NCBI RefSeq assembly: GCF_040496035.1
Contig: NZ_JBEPJZ010000001.1
Coordinates: 2,046,001-2,110,000 of the forward strand
DNA length: 64,000 nucleotides
Reading direction: 5' to 3'
Origin: Agromyces sp. SYSU T00194
GTDB lineage: Bacteria > Actinomycetota > Actinomycetes > Actinomycetales > Microbacteriaceae
Position numbers and translations under genes: made by a program. Positions 26,149 through 35,176 of this stretch are shown piece by piece; within the stretch, counting starts at the first letter, position 1; the number at the start of each line of letters is the position of its first letter. Below the pieces are notes generated by a model. The model did not search any database. It was not told the DNA's origin and worked only from the letters and a program-made list of their open reading frames with translations.

Positions 26149-28779
26149 ATGGACCCGGCACCCGGCGGGATTCGTACTCCCGACCAACGCCTGCGCGTGT
26201 TCGTGAGTTCCACGCTGAAGGAGCTCGCCGCCGAACGGCGCGCCGCCCGGAGAGCCATCGAGCAGCTCCACCTGGCGCCGGTCATGTTCGAACTCGGCGC
26301 CCGGCCGCATCCGCCCCGCGACCTGTACCGGGCCTACCTGCGCCAGAGCGACATCTTCGTGGGGCTCTACGGCGACCAGTACGGCTGGGTCGCGCCCGAC
26401 GAGGAGATCTCCGGCCTCGAGGACGAGTACCGGCTCGCGCCGCCCGAGCTGCCGAAGCTCATGTACGTGCGGCGCAGCGATGCCAGGGAGCCGCGCCTGG
26501 CGGAGATGCTCGCCCACATGAAGGACGACGACCGCACGTCGTACGTCTACTTCGACGACGCCGAGGAGCTGGGCGACCTGCTGCGCACCGACCTCGCGAC
26601 GCTGCTCGCAGAGCGCTTCGTGCACGCGGCCTCGGCGGCCGCGGCGCCCGACGCCGCGCCGCGACCGGTCGCGCCCCTGCCGGCCGCGCGCACGCCGATC
26701 ATCGGGCGCGACGACGAGCTCGCGCGCATCGCGGCCCTCGTCGCGAGCGACGACGTGCGCCTGGTCACCCTGACCGGGCCGGGCGGCATCGGCAAGACCC
26801 GCCTGTCGATCGACGCCGCACGCGCCGCGGAACCGGGCCTGCCCGACGGCGTCGTCTTCGTCGACCTCGCGTCGGCGACGGACGCCGCGGGCGTGGAGTC
26901 CGCGCTCGCCACCGCCCTGGGCGTGCGCGACGCCGGGGACGGCACCATCGGCGAGCAGGTGCGCGTCGCGCTCGGCGATCGGCGGATGCTGCTCGTGCTC
27001 GACAACCTCGAGCAGGTCGCCGACGGGGCCGCGACGGTGCTGTCGGGACTGCTCGCGGCGGCGCGGGGCACCACGGTGCTCGCGACGAGCCGTATCCTCC
27101 TGCGCATCGCCGGCGAGCAGGGGGTCGAGGTCGGCCCGCTCGCGCTGCCCGCACCGGACGCGGGGCCCGATGAGGCGGCCGGGAATCCCGCCGTCGCGCT
27201 GTTCCTCGAGCGGGCGCGGGCCACGCGGCCCGACGTCGAACTCACCGACGCGAACGTCGCGTCGATCGTCGGCATCTGCATCGCGCTCGACGGCGTGCCC
27301 CTCGCGATCGAGCTCGCCGCCGCCCGGGCGAGGCTGCTCAGCCCGGCCGACCTGCTCGAGCGACTCGATCGCAGCCTCGTCGTGCTCGCCGGTGGCGCGC
27401 GCGACCTGCCCGAGCGGCAGCGCACCATGCGCTCGACGATCGACTGGAGCACCCAGCTGCTCACGGAGCCGCAGCGGGCGCTGTTCGCGCGGCTCGGCGT
27501 GTTCGCCGGGCCGTTCTCGCTCGAGGCCGCGGAGTGGCTCGTCGACGACGTGCCCGACGCGTTCGTCCTCGACGACCTGGGCGCCCTCGTCGACGGCAGC
27601 CTCGTGCACCAGCGCGAGCGCGACGACCACGCCGCGTTCACCATGCTCGCGACCGTGCGCGAGTACGCGCGCGAGGCCCTCGCCGCAGAGCCCGACGACG
27701 CGCTCGGCCACGCACGAGCGCGCCACGCCGCCTGGTACCTGCGGGTCGCCGATGCGGCGGAGCTCGAGCTCGAGGGCGCCGCCCAGCTGCGCTGGATGCT
27801 CCGGCTCGGCGACGAGTCGGAGAACCTGCGCGCGGCCGCACGGTACCTGCTCGAGGTCGGCCGCTGGGGTGACGTCGCCGAGCTGACCTGGGATCTCTAC
27901 GTCTACTGGTGGGTGGGCGGCCACCTCGGCGAGGTGCGCGGCTGGATGCAGGAGGTGCTCGACCGCGCCGAGGCGCTCGACGATCGCACGCGGGCCATCG
28001 CGCTGTACTTCACCCGGGCGATCGGGTTCTGGCAGCGCGAGCCGGGCGACATCGCCGCCGGCCTGGACGAGAGCGCGCGGCTCTTCCACGCGGTGGGCGA
28101 CCCGAGTGGCGAGGCGCTCGCGCAGATCTCCCGCGCACTCGCCCTGCTCGGCTCGCCGCGACCCGACCCGGTGCGCGCCGACGCGGCGCTCACCACGAGC
28201 CTCGAGCTGCTGCGCTCCGTCGGCGACCAGTGGGGCGTGGCCATGGCGCTCGTCACCCTGGGCCGGGTCGCGATCCTCCAGCAGCGCGTGCAGGTGGCGC
28301 TCGAGCGCTTCGACGAGAGCCTCGCGGTCGCACGCCGCCAGGACGACCGGCTCGGCGAGGAGATCGCCCTGCACCACCTCGGCTGGGCGGACCTGCTCCT
28401 CGGCGATGCGGTGGCCGCGGCCGAGCGGTTCGCCGAGAGCCTCCGCCTGTCGGTTCAGTGGGGGCACGCCGAGGGGGTCGCATACGGGCTCGAGGGCGTG
28501 CTGTCGGTCGCCGCGACGGCGGGGCGCATCGCGCGTGCGGGAGTGCTGCTCGGCGCATCCGAGGTGCTGCGCGAGCGCACCGGCCTGTACAACCAGCCGT
28601 CGTTCAGCTTCCACAGCCAGATCATCGACGGGGTGCGCGAGAGCCCCGCGGCCGCCCTGCTCGAGCAGTCGCGGCTCGCGGGCCGCGCGATGCCGGTGGA
28701 CGAGGCGGTTGCCCTCGCGCTGGACGACCGCGACCCGGAGCCGGCCGGCCCCGGGGCATCCGAGGAGGCACCGTCATGA
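26149..28779 (+). CDS. DUF4062-STAND NTPase with helical-repeat C-terminus
   Basis: An 876-residue signal-transduction protein. Residues ~15-140 are a DUF4062 domain (LRVFVSSTLKELAAERRAA ... DIFVGLYGDQYGW), a TIR-like fold. Residues ~180-480 are a STAND/NB-ARC ATPase: Walker A GPGGIGKTRLS near 208-218, Walker B LLVLDNLEQV near 283, the sensor TSRILLR, then GVPLAIELAAARARLL and the winged-helix region. Residues ~510-850 are TPR-like repeats (ARRQDDRLGEEIALHHLG and relatives). There is no DNA-binding domain. It should switch on upon ligand binding by the repeats. The downstream membrane protein gene overlaps its stop (ATGA). No strong ribosome site precedes the ATG. Confidence 0.85.
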   Translation: MDPAPGGIRTPDQRLRVFVSSTLKELAAERRAARRAIEQLHLAPVMFELGARPHPPRDLYRAYLRQSDIFVGLYGDQYGWVAPDEEISGLEDEYRLAPPELPKLMYVRRSDAREPRLAEMLAHMKDDDRTSYVYFDDAEELGDLLRTDLATLLAERFVHAASAAAAPDAAPRPVAPLPAARTPIIGRDDELARIAALVASDDVRLVTLTGPGGIGKTRLSIDAARAAEPGLPDGVVFVDLASATDAAGVESALATALGVRDAGDGTIGEQVRVALGDRRMLLVLDNLEQVADGAATVLSGLLAAARGTTVLATSRILLRIAGEQGVEVGPLALPAPDAGPDEAAGNPAVALFLERARATRPDVELTDANVASIVGICIALDGVPLAIELAAARARLLSPADLLERLDRSLVVLAGGARDLPERQRTMRSTIDWSTQLLTEPQRALFARLGVFAGPFSLEAAEWLVDDVPDAFVLDDLGALVDGSLVHQRERDDHAAFTMLATVREYAREALAAEPDDALGHARARHAAWYLRVADAAELELEGAAQLRWMLRLGDESENLRAAARYLLEVGRWGDVAELTWDLYVYWWVGGHLGEVRGWMQEVLDRAEALDDRTRAIALYFTRAIGFWQREPGDIAAGLDESARLFHAVGDPSGEALAQISRALALLGSPRPDPVRADAALTTSLELLRSVGDQWGVAMALVTLGRVAILQQRVQVALERFDESLAVARRQDDRLGEEIALHHLGWADLLLGDAVAAAERFAESLRLSVQWGHAEGVAYGLEGVLSVAATAGRIARAGVLLGASEVLRERTGLYNQPSFSFHSQIIDGVRESPAAALLEQSRLAGRAMPVDEAVALALDDRDPEPAGPGASEEAPS

Positions 28780-29639
28780 CGACCGCAGCGCCCGACGCAC
28801 CCGTGCCCGGCGACGACCGCATCCTCACCTACACGCGCGTGCTCGCGGTGGTGATCGTCCCGTTCCTGGTGGTTGCGGCGGTGCTGCTCTACGTCTTCCC
28901 CGGCACGACCGACGTCACCTTCTCCTGGACCGTCGTGCCCGCCCCGAGCGCGATGCTGCTGGCGTCGGCCTACATCGGCGGCATCTGGTTCTTCGTGCTG
29001 GTGCTGCGGGTCGGGCGCTGGCACCGCATGCGCCACGGCTTCCCGGCGGTGCTGCTGTTCGCGACCCTCGCCGGCATCGCGACGTTCCTGCACTGGGACC
29101 GCTTCCACTTCGGGCACGTCTCGTTCATCACCTGGGTGGTGCTCTACGTGACGACGCCGTTCCTGGTGCTCGCGGCGATCCTGCTGCAGCGCGGGCACGA
29201 CCCGGGCACGCCCGACGCGCGCGACGCGCGCATCCCGCTCGCGTGGCGCGTGCTGCTCGTGGCGGTGGGGCTCGCGGCCACGGCGACGGGCCTGGTGCTG
29301 TTCGTCCTGCCGAGCCTCCTGGTCGACCGCTGGGCGTGGGAGCTCACGCCGCTCACGGCGCGTATCGTGGGCGCCGTGCTCACCCTGCCCGGGCTCGTGA
29401 ACGTCTGGATGATCCGCGACGACCGCTGGTCGGCCTACCGGTGGGTGTTCCAGGCGCAGCTGGTGAGCCTCGCCGCGATCCTCCTCGCGATCGCGCTGGC
29501 GAACGCCGACCTCGCCTGGGACCGCCCCGCCGCCTGGATCGCGACCATCGGCTTCGCCTGCTCGTTCGTCGCGTACCTCGCGTTCTACCTCGTGTTCGAC
29601 CGGCTCGCCCGCCGGGCGGCCCCCGCGGCCGCATCGTGA
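28776..29639 (+). CDS. Eight-TM membrane protein of unknown function, coupled to the STAND gene
   Basis: A 287-residue hydrophobic protein with eight predicted membrane helices (approximately residues 20-42, 57-79, 88-106, 116-137, 153-178, 190-208, 218-240 and 250-270). No motif of a known transporter or enzyme is visible; the loop between helices 3 and 4 has the charged HWDRFHFGH stretch, the loop between 4 and 5 is short and polar. The ATG overlaps the STAND stop (ATGA), and its own stop overlaps the PHP gene start (GTGA). Its coupled position suggests it acts with the STAND protein, perhaps as target or membrane anchor; this is inference. Confidence 0.7.
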   Translation: MTTAAPDAPVPGDDRILTYTRVLAVVIVPFLVVAAVLLYVFPGTTDVTFSWTVVPAPSAMLLASAYIGGIWFFVLVLRVGRWHRMRHGFPAVLLFATLAGIATFLHWDRFHFGHVSFITWVVLYVTTPFLVLAAILLQRGHDPGTPDARDARIPLAWRVLLVAVGLAATATGLVLFVLPSLLVDRWAWELTPLTARIVGAVLTLPGLVNVWMIRDDRWSAYRWVFQAQLVSLAAILLAIALANADLAWDRPAAWIATIGFACSFVAYLAFYLVFDRLARRAAPAAAS

Positions 29640-30655
29640 CCCCGCTCGGCGCCCTCGAGGAGATCGCGTTCCTGCTCGAGCGCGACCTCGCCTCGCCGTA
29701 CCGCACGAAGGCGTTCCGCGGGGCGGCCGCCGCCATCGAGGACCTGTCGCCCGACGAGCTCGCGTCGCGCACGGCCGACGGGTCGCTGCGCCGCATCCCC
29801 GGCGTCGGCGACCGCACCGCGACGGTCATCGCCGAGGCCGTCGCGGGCGGGGTGCCCGAGTACCTCCGCGTCCTGCGCGAGCGGCTCGGGGCCGCGGTGC
29901 CGGATGCCTCGGGGCTGCGCGCGCGCCTGCGCGGCGACCTGCACAGCCACAGCGAGTGGTCCGACGGCACGACGCCCATCGCCACGATGGCCCGTGCCGC
30001 CGACCTCGTCGGCCTCGAGTACCTCGTGCTCACCGACCACTCGCCGAGCCTGCGGGTCGCGGGAGGGCTGTCGGCCGAGCGCCTCGCCGAGCAGCTGCGC
30101 GTGGTCGACGACCTGAACGACGCCCGCGACGGCGGCGCCCGCGTCCTGAAGGGCATCGAGGTCGACATCCTCGAGGACGGCTCGCTCGACCAGACGCCCG
30201 CGATGCTGCACCGCCTCGACGTCGTCGTCGCGAGCGTGCACTCGAAGCTGCGGTCGGAGCGGGCCGCCATGACCGAGCGGATGCTCCGCGCCATCGAGCA
30301 CCCGTTCACCAACGTGCTCGGGCACTGCACCGGCCGCAAGGTCGCGGGCGGGCGCACCCGGCCGCCGTCGGAGTTCGACGCCGAGGCGGTCTTCGCCGCG
30401 TGCGCCGACCACGACGTCGCGGTGGAGATCAACTCGCGCCCCGAGCGGCAGGACCCGCCCGACGAGCTCATCGCGCTCGCGATCGATGCCGGATGCGTGT
30501 TCAGCATCGACAGCGACGGGCACGCGCCGGGGCACCTGTCGTTCCTCGCGCTGGGGGCGGCGCGGGCCGAGGCGGCCGGGGTGCCGGAGGAGCGCATCGT
30601 CACGACCTGGCCGGTCGATCGACTGCTCGAGTGGTCGCGGGCGAGCCGCGCCTGA
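29636..30655 (+). CDS. HhH-PHP phosphoesterase (PolX-like without polymerase domain)
   Basis: A 339-residue protein. Residues ~5-85 are an N-terminal helical domain like that of PolX/pol beta (SPYRTKAFRGAAAAIEDL then a helix-hairpin-helix RRIPGVGDRTATVI). Residues ~100-330 form a PHP domain: metal-binding GDLHSHSEWSDG near 102-113, LTDHSPSL near 133, a Glu in GIEVDIL, VVASVHSK near 200, LGHCTGRK and IDSDGH. The active-site His and Asp are all present, so metal-dependent phosphoesterase or 3'-5' exonuclease activity on DNA is plausible. There is no polymerase palm. It starts with GTG inside the stop of the membrane protein gene. Confidence 0.87.
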   Translation: MTPLGALEEIAFLLERDLASPYRTKAFRGAAAAIEDLSPDELASRTADGSLRRIPGVGDRTATVIAEAVAGGVPEYLRVLRERLGAAVPDASGLRARLRGDLHSHSEWSDGTTPIATMARAADLVGLEYLVLTDHSPSLRVAGGLSAERLAEQLRVVDDLNDARDGGARVLKGIEVDILEDGSLDQTPAMLHRLDVVVASVHSKLRSERAAMTERMLRAIEHPFTNVLGHCTGRKVAGGRTRPPSEFDAEAVFAACADHDVAVEINSRPERQDPPDELIALAIDAGCVFSIDSDGHAPGHLSFLALGAARAEAAGVPEERIVTTWPVDRLLEWSRASRA

Positions 30656-30757
30656 GCCGGGCCGGCGCACGCGGCCCGGGTCGCACGCCGTGCTGACGAC
30701 CGAGGCGGGCGGAACGTTGGCTGGTGCGCGACCGCGGGCGGGCGCGAGGATGGGTCC

Positions 30758-31375
30758 ATGCCCATCCGTGTGCTCGCCGCCGCCGTCGCGCTCGCCATCG
30801 CCGCATCCTTCACCGCCTGCGCCTCGGCCGGGAGCGGCCCGGGCGGCGACAGCGCCGGCGACGACGTGCCCGCGCCGATCCCGGCCGGCGACGTCGTCGC
30901 GCAGGGCACCGTGCTGGCGGAGGACGGCGCCGCGGCCCAGTTCTGCATCGGCGCGGTGATGGAGTCGTACCCGCCGCAGTGCGGCGGCATGCCGCTGGCG
31001 GAATGGACCTTCCCCGAGGGCACGTTCGAGGAGGCGTCGGGCGTGCGGTGGGGCACCTACGCCGCGGTCGGCCGGTGGGACGGCGAGACGTTCACCGTGA
31101 CCGGCGACGTCGTGCCGCTCGCGCTCTACTCGCCGCCCGCGATGGTCGACGAGCGCCTCGACGAGGCGAACGCGGGCGACGGCGACGAGGCGACCCTGAC
31201 CGCGATCCAGGACGAGCTGTCGGAGCTGGGCGCGGAGAGCGTGCTGTCGACCTGGCAGCAGAACGGCTACCTCTTCGTGCAGGTGCGCTACGACGACGGC
31301 ACCGTGCAGGGCTGGATGGACACCCGCTGGGGCCCCGACCTCGTGGCCGTGCAGTCGGCGCTGCTCGACGCCTGA
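30758..31375 (+). CDS. Predicted lipoprotein, unknown function
   Basis: A 205-residue secreted protein. The N-terminus has a basic start, a hydrophobic core and a lipobox (FTAC) with Cys near residue 22, followed by a Gly/Asp/Pro-rich linker. The mature part holds two further Cys (AQFCIGAV and PPQCGG) that could form a disulfide and no recognised domain. GAGGA lies 8 nt before the ATG. It follows the PHP gene by 102 bp in the same direction and converges with the sugar-isomerase-like gene; the 126-bp gap after it holds only G/C-rich sequence with a repeated GCCGGGTCGGG. Confidence 0.72.
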   Translation: MPIRVLAAAVALAIAASFTACASAGSGPGGDSAGDDVPAPIPAGDVVAQGTVLAEDGAAAQFCIGAVMESYPPQCGGMPLAEWTFPEGTFEEASGVRWGTYAAVGRWDGETFTVTGDVVPLALYSPPAMVDERLDEANAGDGDEATLTAIQDELSELGAESVLSTWQQNGYLFVQVRYDDGTVQGWMDTRWGPDLVAVQSALLDA

Positions 31376-31501
31376 CCCGCGCCGCCCGCGCGACGGCCGC
31401 CTGCCCGCCCGTCCCCGCACCAGCGATGGGGGAGGTGTGACGCCGCGGGCCGGGTCGGGCCGAGACGCGCCGGGTCGGGCGCGGCGCGCTGGGCGCCGGG
31501 G

Positions 31502-32380
31502 TCAGGCCGGAACGGATGCCGCGAGGTGCGGCGCGACGGCCGCGCCGAACGACTCGGCGGTGCGGCGCGCGACCTCGTCGAACGGGGTCGCCCAGATGTC
31601 GGCGTTGAACAGCTCGACCTCGATGTCGCGGGCGTAGCCCGTCGCCTCGACGGCCGCAGTGAGCGTCCCGAAGTCGATCACGCCGTCACCCGGGTAGTGG
31701 CGGCCCATGAGCACGTCCGCGGGCAGCGGCGTCGCCCAGTCGCACACCTGGTAGGTCGCGATGCGACCCGAGGCTCCGGCGCGGGCGATCTGCGGCAGCA
31801 CCTCCGGGTCCCACCAGACGTGGAACGTGTCGACGACCGCGCCGACCACGTCGGCGTCGAAGTCCTCGGCGATGTCGAGCGCCTGGCCGAGCGTCGAGAC
31901 GACGCAGCGGTCGGACGCGTACATCGGGTGCAGCGCCTCGATCGCGAGGGTCACGCCCGCGGCCTCGGCGGCGGGAGCGAGCTCGCCGATCGCGTCGCGC
32001 ACCCGCTCGCGCGCGCCGACGACGTCGCGGGAGCCCTCGGGCAGCCCACCGCCGACGATCACGAGCACCGCGGTGGAGCCGTCGGCCCCGGCAGCGGCGA
32101 GCGTCGCGGTCTCCTCGATCGCGCGGAGGTTGTCGTCGATGGACGCGCGCCGGGCGGGCCCCTCGGGCATCGTGAAGAATCCGCTGCGGCAGTGGGTCGA
32201 CAGCCGCAGGCCCGAGTCGGCGAGCCGTGCGGCCGACTCCGTCAGCCCGAGCCCCTGCACGGGCTCGCGCCAGGTGCCGATCGACCGGTAGCCGGCGCCG
32301 GTCAGCGCGGCGATCGCCTCGGGCAGCGACGCGTGCTTGATCGTGCCCTGGTTCATCGAGAGGCGGGGATGCGTGCTCAC
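31502..32380 (-). CDS. Sugar phosphate isomerase/epimerase-like TIM barrel
   Basis: A 292-residue protein of the xylose-isomerase-like (AP endonuclease 2 fold) TIM-barrel family. Conserved elements in order: GYRSIGTWR near residue 31, AIEALHPM near 150 (metal Glu), VVDTFHVWWDP near 190 (Asp and His ligands), YQVCDWATP near 220 and VELFNADIW near 265 (metal Glu). These ligands imply a divalent-metal isomerase, epimerase or lyase acting on a sugar derivative. The GTG start overlaps the DUF993 stop (GTGA); it is the last of three coupled genes (Gfo, DUF993, TIM barrel). Confidence 0.83.
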   Translation of the reverse strand: MSTHPRLSMNQGTIKHASLPEAIAALTGAGYRSIGTWREPVQGLGLTESAARLADSGLRLSTHCRSGFFTMPEGPARRASIDDNLRAIEETATLAAAGADGSTAVLVIVGGGLPEGSRDVVGARERVRDAIGELAPAAEAAGVTLAIEALHPMYASDRCVVSTLGQALDIAEDFDADVVGAVVDTFHVWWDPEVLPQIARAGASGRIATYQVCDWATPLPADVLMGRHYPGDGVIDFGTLTAAVEATGYARDIEVELFNADIWATPFDEVARRTAESFGAAVAPHLAASVPA

Positions 32381-33588
32381 GCGAGCACCTCCGCGGTGGC
32401 GGATGCGGCCTCGGCCGAGGCATCCGTCGCCTCGAACACGCCGTTCAGCGTGAGCAGCGAGTGCCAGCGGGCCGCGGCCAGCTCGGGCCGCTCGAGCGCG
32501 CCGCACGCGTTGGCGAGTCGCACGATCTCCGACAGGTGCGGCAGGCTGCGCGCCGCGTGCAGGCCGCCGACCATCTGGAACGCGGCCTGGTGGCCGTTCA
32601 GCCAGGACAGGAACGCGACGCCGGTCTTGTAGTAGTACGTCGGCGCGGCGAAGATCTGGCGCGACAGCGTCTCGGTCGGCTGCAGGATGCGGTGGTACTC
32701 GGCCGTCTCGCCGGCGTCGAGCGCCTGGATCGCGGCCGACGCGTGCGGGGCGATCGCGGCGAACGCGCCCAGCAGGGCGTCCGAGTGCCCCTGTTCGTCG
32801 CCCGCGATGAGGCCGACGTAGTTGAAGTCGTCGCCCGTGAACATGCGCACGGCCTCCGGCAGGCGCCGGCGCACGGCGATCTCGGCGTCGGCGTCGAGCA
32901 GGCTCATCTTCACGCCGGAGACCTTGTCGGGTGCGGCCTCGATGATGTCGACGAGCGTGTCGGAGGCGGCATCCGTGTCGGTCGACCCGAAGTAGCCCTC
33001 GAGCGACGGGTCGAACGCCGTGCCGAGCCAGTGCAGCACGACGGGCGCGCCCGCCGCGGCCAGCACCTCGCGGTAGACGCGGCGGTAGTCGTCGGCCGAC
33101 TGCGCGGCGCGCGCGAGGTGGCGGCTGGCCATGAGCACGGCGCCGGCGCCGGCGTCCTCGGCGTGGTGGAGCTGCTCCGTGTACGCCGCGATCACCTCGT
33201 CGAGCGTGATCTGCTCGTCCTCGACGTGGTCGGTGTTGACGCCGACCACGAGTGCGCCGCCCACCGACGCCGCCTCGGCGGCGCTGCGGGTGATGAGCTC
33301 GCGGGTCGCGGCCGGGTCCAGGCCCATGTTGCGCTGCGCGGTGTCCATCGCGTCGGCGACGCCGAGGCCCCACGAGTACACGTGGTGCCGGTAGGCGAGG
33401 GTCGCGTCCCAGTCGATCTCGGCGGGCTGCCCCGGCGTGTTGTCGGCGTACGGCTTCGGCACGACGTGCGCGGCGGCGTAGGCGACCCGCGAGCGCAGCG
33501 GATGCCGCGGGCGGTCGAACGCCGGGGCCTCGGCGAGCTCGACCGCGGCGGCCCGGCCGTCGGCGCCGAGCAGGGTCAGCGCGGTCAT
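32377..33588 (-). CDS. DUF993 protein, dihydrodipicolinate-synthase-like
   Basis: A 403-residue protein of the DUF993 family, which is related to class I TIM-barrel aldolases/dehydratases such as DapA. Visible blocks are RVAYAAAHVVPKPYADN near residue 33, DWDATLAYRHHVYSWGLGVADAMDTAQR near 60-85 (quoted in pieces: LAYRHHVYSWGLG, VADAMDTAQR), VVLHWLGTAFDP near 195, VKMSLLD near 235 with a Lys in the position of the Schiff-base Lys, and PTYYYKTGVAFLSWLNG near 320. Function is unknown; a retro-aldol or dehydration step on a keto sugar is a reasonable guess. It lies 2 bp after the Gfo gene. Confidence 0.82.
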   Translation of the reverse strand: MTALTLLGADGRAAAVELAEAPAFDRPRHPLRSRVAYAAAHVVPKPYADNTPGQPAEIDWDATLAYRHHVYSWGLGVADAMDTAQRNMGLDPAATRELITRSAAEAASVGGALVVGVNTDHVEDEQITLDEVIAAYTEQLHHAEDAGAGAVLMASRHLARAAQSADDYRRVYREVLAAAGAPVVLHWLGTAFDPSLEGYFGSTDTDAASDTLVDIIEAAPDKVSGVKMSLLDADAEIAVRRRLPEAVRMFTGDDFNYVGLIAGDEQGHSDALLGAFAAIAPHASAAIQALDAGETAEYHRILQPTETLSRQIFAAPTYYYKTGVAFLSWLNGHQAAFQMVGGLHAARSLPHLSEIVRLANACGALERPELAAARWHSLLTLNGVFEATDASAEAASATAEVLA

Positions 33589-33590
33589 GC

Positions 33591-34802
33591 TCAGGCTCCC
33601 GCCCCGGTCAGCTCCGCCGCGGAGGCGCCCGACGCCGTGTCGGGCGCGCCCGCCACCGTCACCTCGGGCACCTCGAGGCGGCGACCCTGGTCGCTCGAGG
33701 CGAGGCCCGTCTCGGCGAGGAGCATGCCGCGGGCGCCGGCGAGGAAGTCGTAGTGGTTCGGGGCGTCCTCGACGACGTGGCGGATGAAGTCCTCCCACTG
33801 CACCTTGAAGCCGTTCTCGAAGACCTCGGTCTCGGGAGTCTCGAGCCAGGTGGAGGCGTAGTCGATGGTGTCGGGGATGTCGGGGTTCCAGACCGGCTTC
33901 GGCGTGGCGTTGCGCGGCTGGATCTTGCAGCCGAACAGTCCCACGACCGCCGAGCCGAGCGTGCCGTCGACCTGGAACTCGACGAGCTCGTCGCGGTTCA
34001 CGCGCGTGGTCCAGCTGGAGTTCAGCTGCGCGGTGATGCCGCCGGCGAGCTCGAAGATGGCGTAGGCGGCATCGTCGGCGGTGGCAGCGTACGGCTCGCC
34101 CCGCTCGTCGACCCGCTGCGGGATCTCGGTGACGGCCTTCGCGTAGACCGACTCGACGCGACCGAACAGGTTCTCGAGCACGTAGTTCCAGTGCGGGAAC
34201 ATGTCGACGATGATGCCGCCGCCGTCCTCGGAGCGGTAGTTCCAGCTCGGGCGCTGGGCCGGGTGCCAGTCGCCCTCGAAGACCCAGTAGCCGAACTCGC
34301 CGCGCACCGAGAGGATCTGGCCGAAGAAGCCCGAGTCGATCAGGCGCTTCAGCTTGCGCAGGCCCGGCAGGTAGAGCTTGTCGTGCACGACGCCGTTCTT
34401 GACGCCGGCCTCCTTCGCCAGGCGGGCGAGCTCGAGCGCGTCCTCGAAGCTCTCGGCCGTCGGCTTCTCGGTGTAGATCGCCTTGCCGGCGGCGATGGCC
34501 TTCTTGATCGCGGGGAAGCGCGCCTTGGTGACGAGGAAGTCGGCGTAGATCTGCCAGCGGTCGTCGGCGAGCGCGGCGTCGAGGTCGGTCGTGTAGTGCT
34601 CGATGCCGTGGCGCTCGGCGAGCTCGGCGAGCTTCGCTTCGCTGCGGCCGACGAGCAGCGGCTCGACCTGCACGCGGGTGCCGTCGGAGAGCTCGACGCC
34701 GCCCTGCTCGCGGATCGCGAGGATCGACCGCACGAGGTGCTGCCGGTAGCCCATGCGCCCGGAGGCGCCGTTCATGATGATGCCGATCGTCTGCGCTGCC
34801 AC
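33591..34802 (-). CDS. Gfo/Idh/MocA-family sugar oxidoreductase
   Basis: A 403-residue NAD(P)-dependent dehydrogenase, first gene of a minus-strand operon with DUF993 and TIM-barrel genes. The Rossmann motif is at the start (GIIMNGASGRMG), the family motif EKP follows (IYTEKPTAES, near residue 104), and HDKLYLPG near 136 lies in the substrate domain. GTG at 34800-34802 is chosen because GGAAG lies 7 nt before it and because a later start would cut the Rossmann strand. Such enzymes oxidise sugar hydroxyls, for example to 3-keto sugars. A LacI-type palindrome sits 66 bp upstream of the start codon. Confidence 0.85.
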   Translation of the reverse strand: MAAQTIGIIMNGASGRMGYRQHLVRSILAIREQGGVELSDGTRVQVEPLLVGRSEAKLAELAERHGIEHYTTDLDAALADDRWQIYADFLVTKARFPAIKKAIAAGKAIYTEKPTAESFEDALELARLAKEAGVKNGVVHDKLYLPGLRKLKRLIDSGFFGQILSVRGEFGYWVFEGDWHPAQRPSWNYRSEDGGGIIVDMFPHWNYVLENLFGRVESVYAKAVTEIPQRVDERGEPYAATADDAAYAIFELAGGITAQLNSSWTTRVNRDELVEFQVDGTLGSAVVGLFGCKIQPRNATPKPVWNPDIPDTIDYASTWLETPETEVFENGFKVQWEDFIRHVVEDAPNHYDFLAGARGMLLAETGLASSDQGRRLEVPEVTVAGAPDTASGASAAELTGAGA

Positions 34803-34867
34803 GGGGAGTCTTCCTGTTCGTCGGGTGCGGATCCCGCCGCCGCCGACCGTGAGGCCGCAGCGATGCG

Positions 34868-34881
34868 GGAAAGCGTTTACC
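34868..34881. promoter_or_regulatory. LacI-type operator candidate for the Gfo-DUF993 operon
   Basis: GGAAAGCGTTTACC is an imperfect palindrome centred on CG; 5 of 7 half-site positions match. It has the GxAAxCGxTTxC pattern of LacI-family operators and lies 66 bp upstream of the GTG of the Gfo gene. Confidence 0.6.
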
Positions 34882-34966
34882 ACAGTGTAGGACAGGTGCG
34901 GATGCCGCGCAACATCGTGTGCACCGAGGCGCGCGCGCCGCCTGGCCTGGCCGCCCACTCGTTGCC

Positions 34967-35024
34967 GAGACCCGTCGAACGACTGCGCTTCGGGCGCTGG
35001 GAACGCAGGTTCTCGACGGGTCTT
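34967..35024. repeat. Palindromic repeat family 1, copy A
   Basis: A 58-bp element with terminal arms GAGACCCGTCGA and TCGACGGGTCTT around a core that includes GACTGCGCTTCGGGCGCTGG and GAACGCAG. Nearly identical to copy B, which begins 73 bp further on. Confidence 0.8.
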
Positions 35025-35039
35025 CCCGGCGATGCGTGG

Positions 35040-35097
35040 GAGACCCGTCGAACGACTGCGCTTCGGGCGCTGGGAACGCAGCTTGTTGACGGGTCTC
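35040..35097. repeat. Palindromic repeat family 1, copy B
   Basis: Same core as copy A with arms GAGACCCGTCGA and TTGACGGGTCTC. The two copies are in tandem, in the same orientation, between divergent sugar operons. Confidence 0.8.
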
Positions 35098-35176
35098 GGG
35101 TGCGGGGTGGAGGTGCGGGGTGCGCGGTGTGAGCCGGGCGCCGAGCGGAAAACCTAGCGATGGCTCGGGATTCTGC

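Noticed and set aside
26017..28614. A long open frame on the minus strand opposite the STAND gene
   Set aside because: It is an antisense shadow typical of GC-rich DNA; its translation is Arg/Gly/His-rich with no domain, while the plus-strand protein has full motifs.
35040..35097. Reading the family 1 repeat as a Rho-independent terminator
   Set aside because: The arms could pair but there is no T-tract, one copy lies inside a gene, and copies occur between divergent operons where no terminator is needed.
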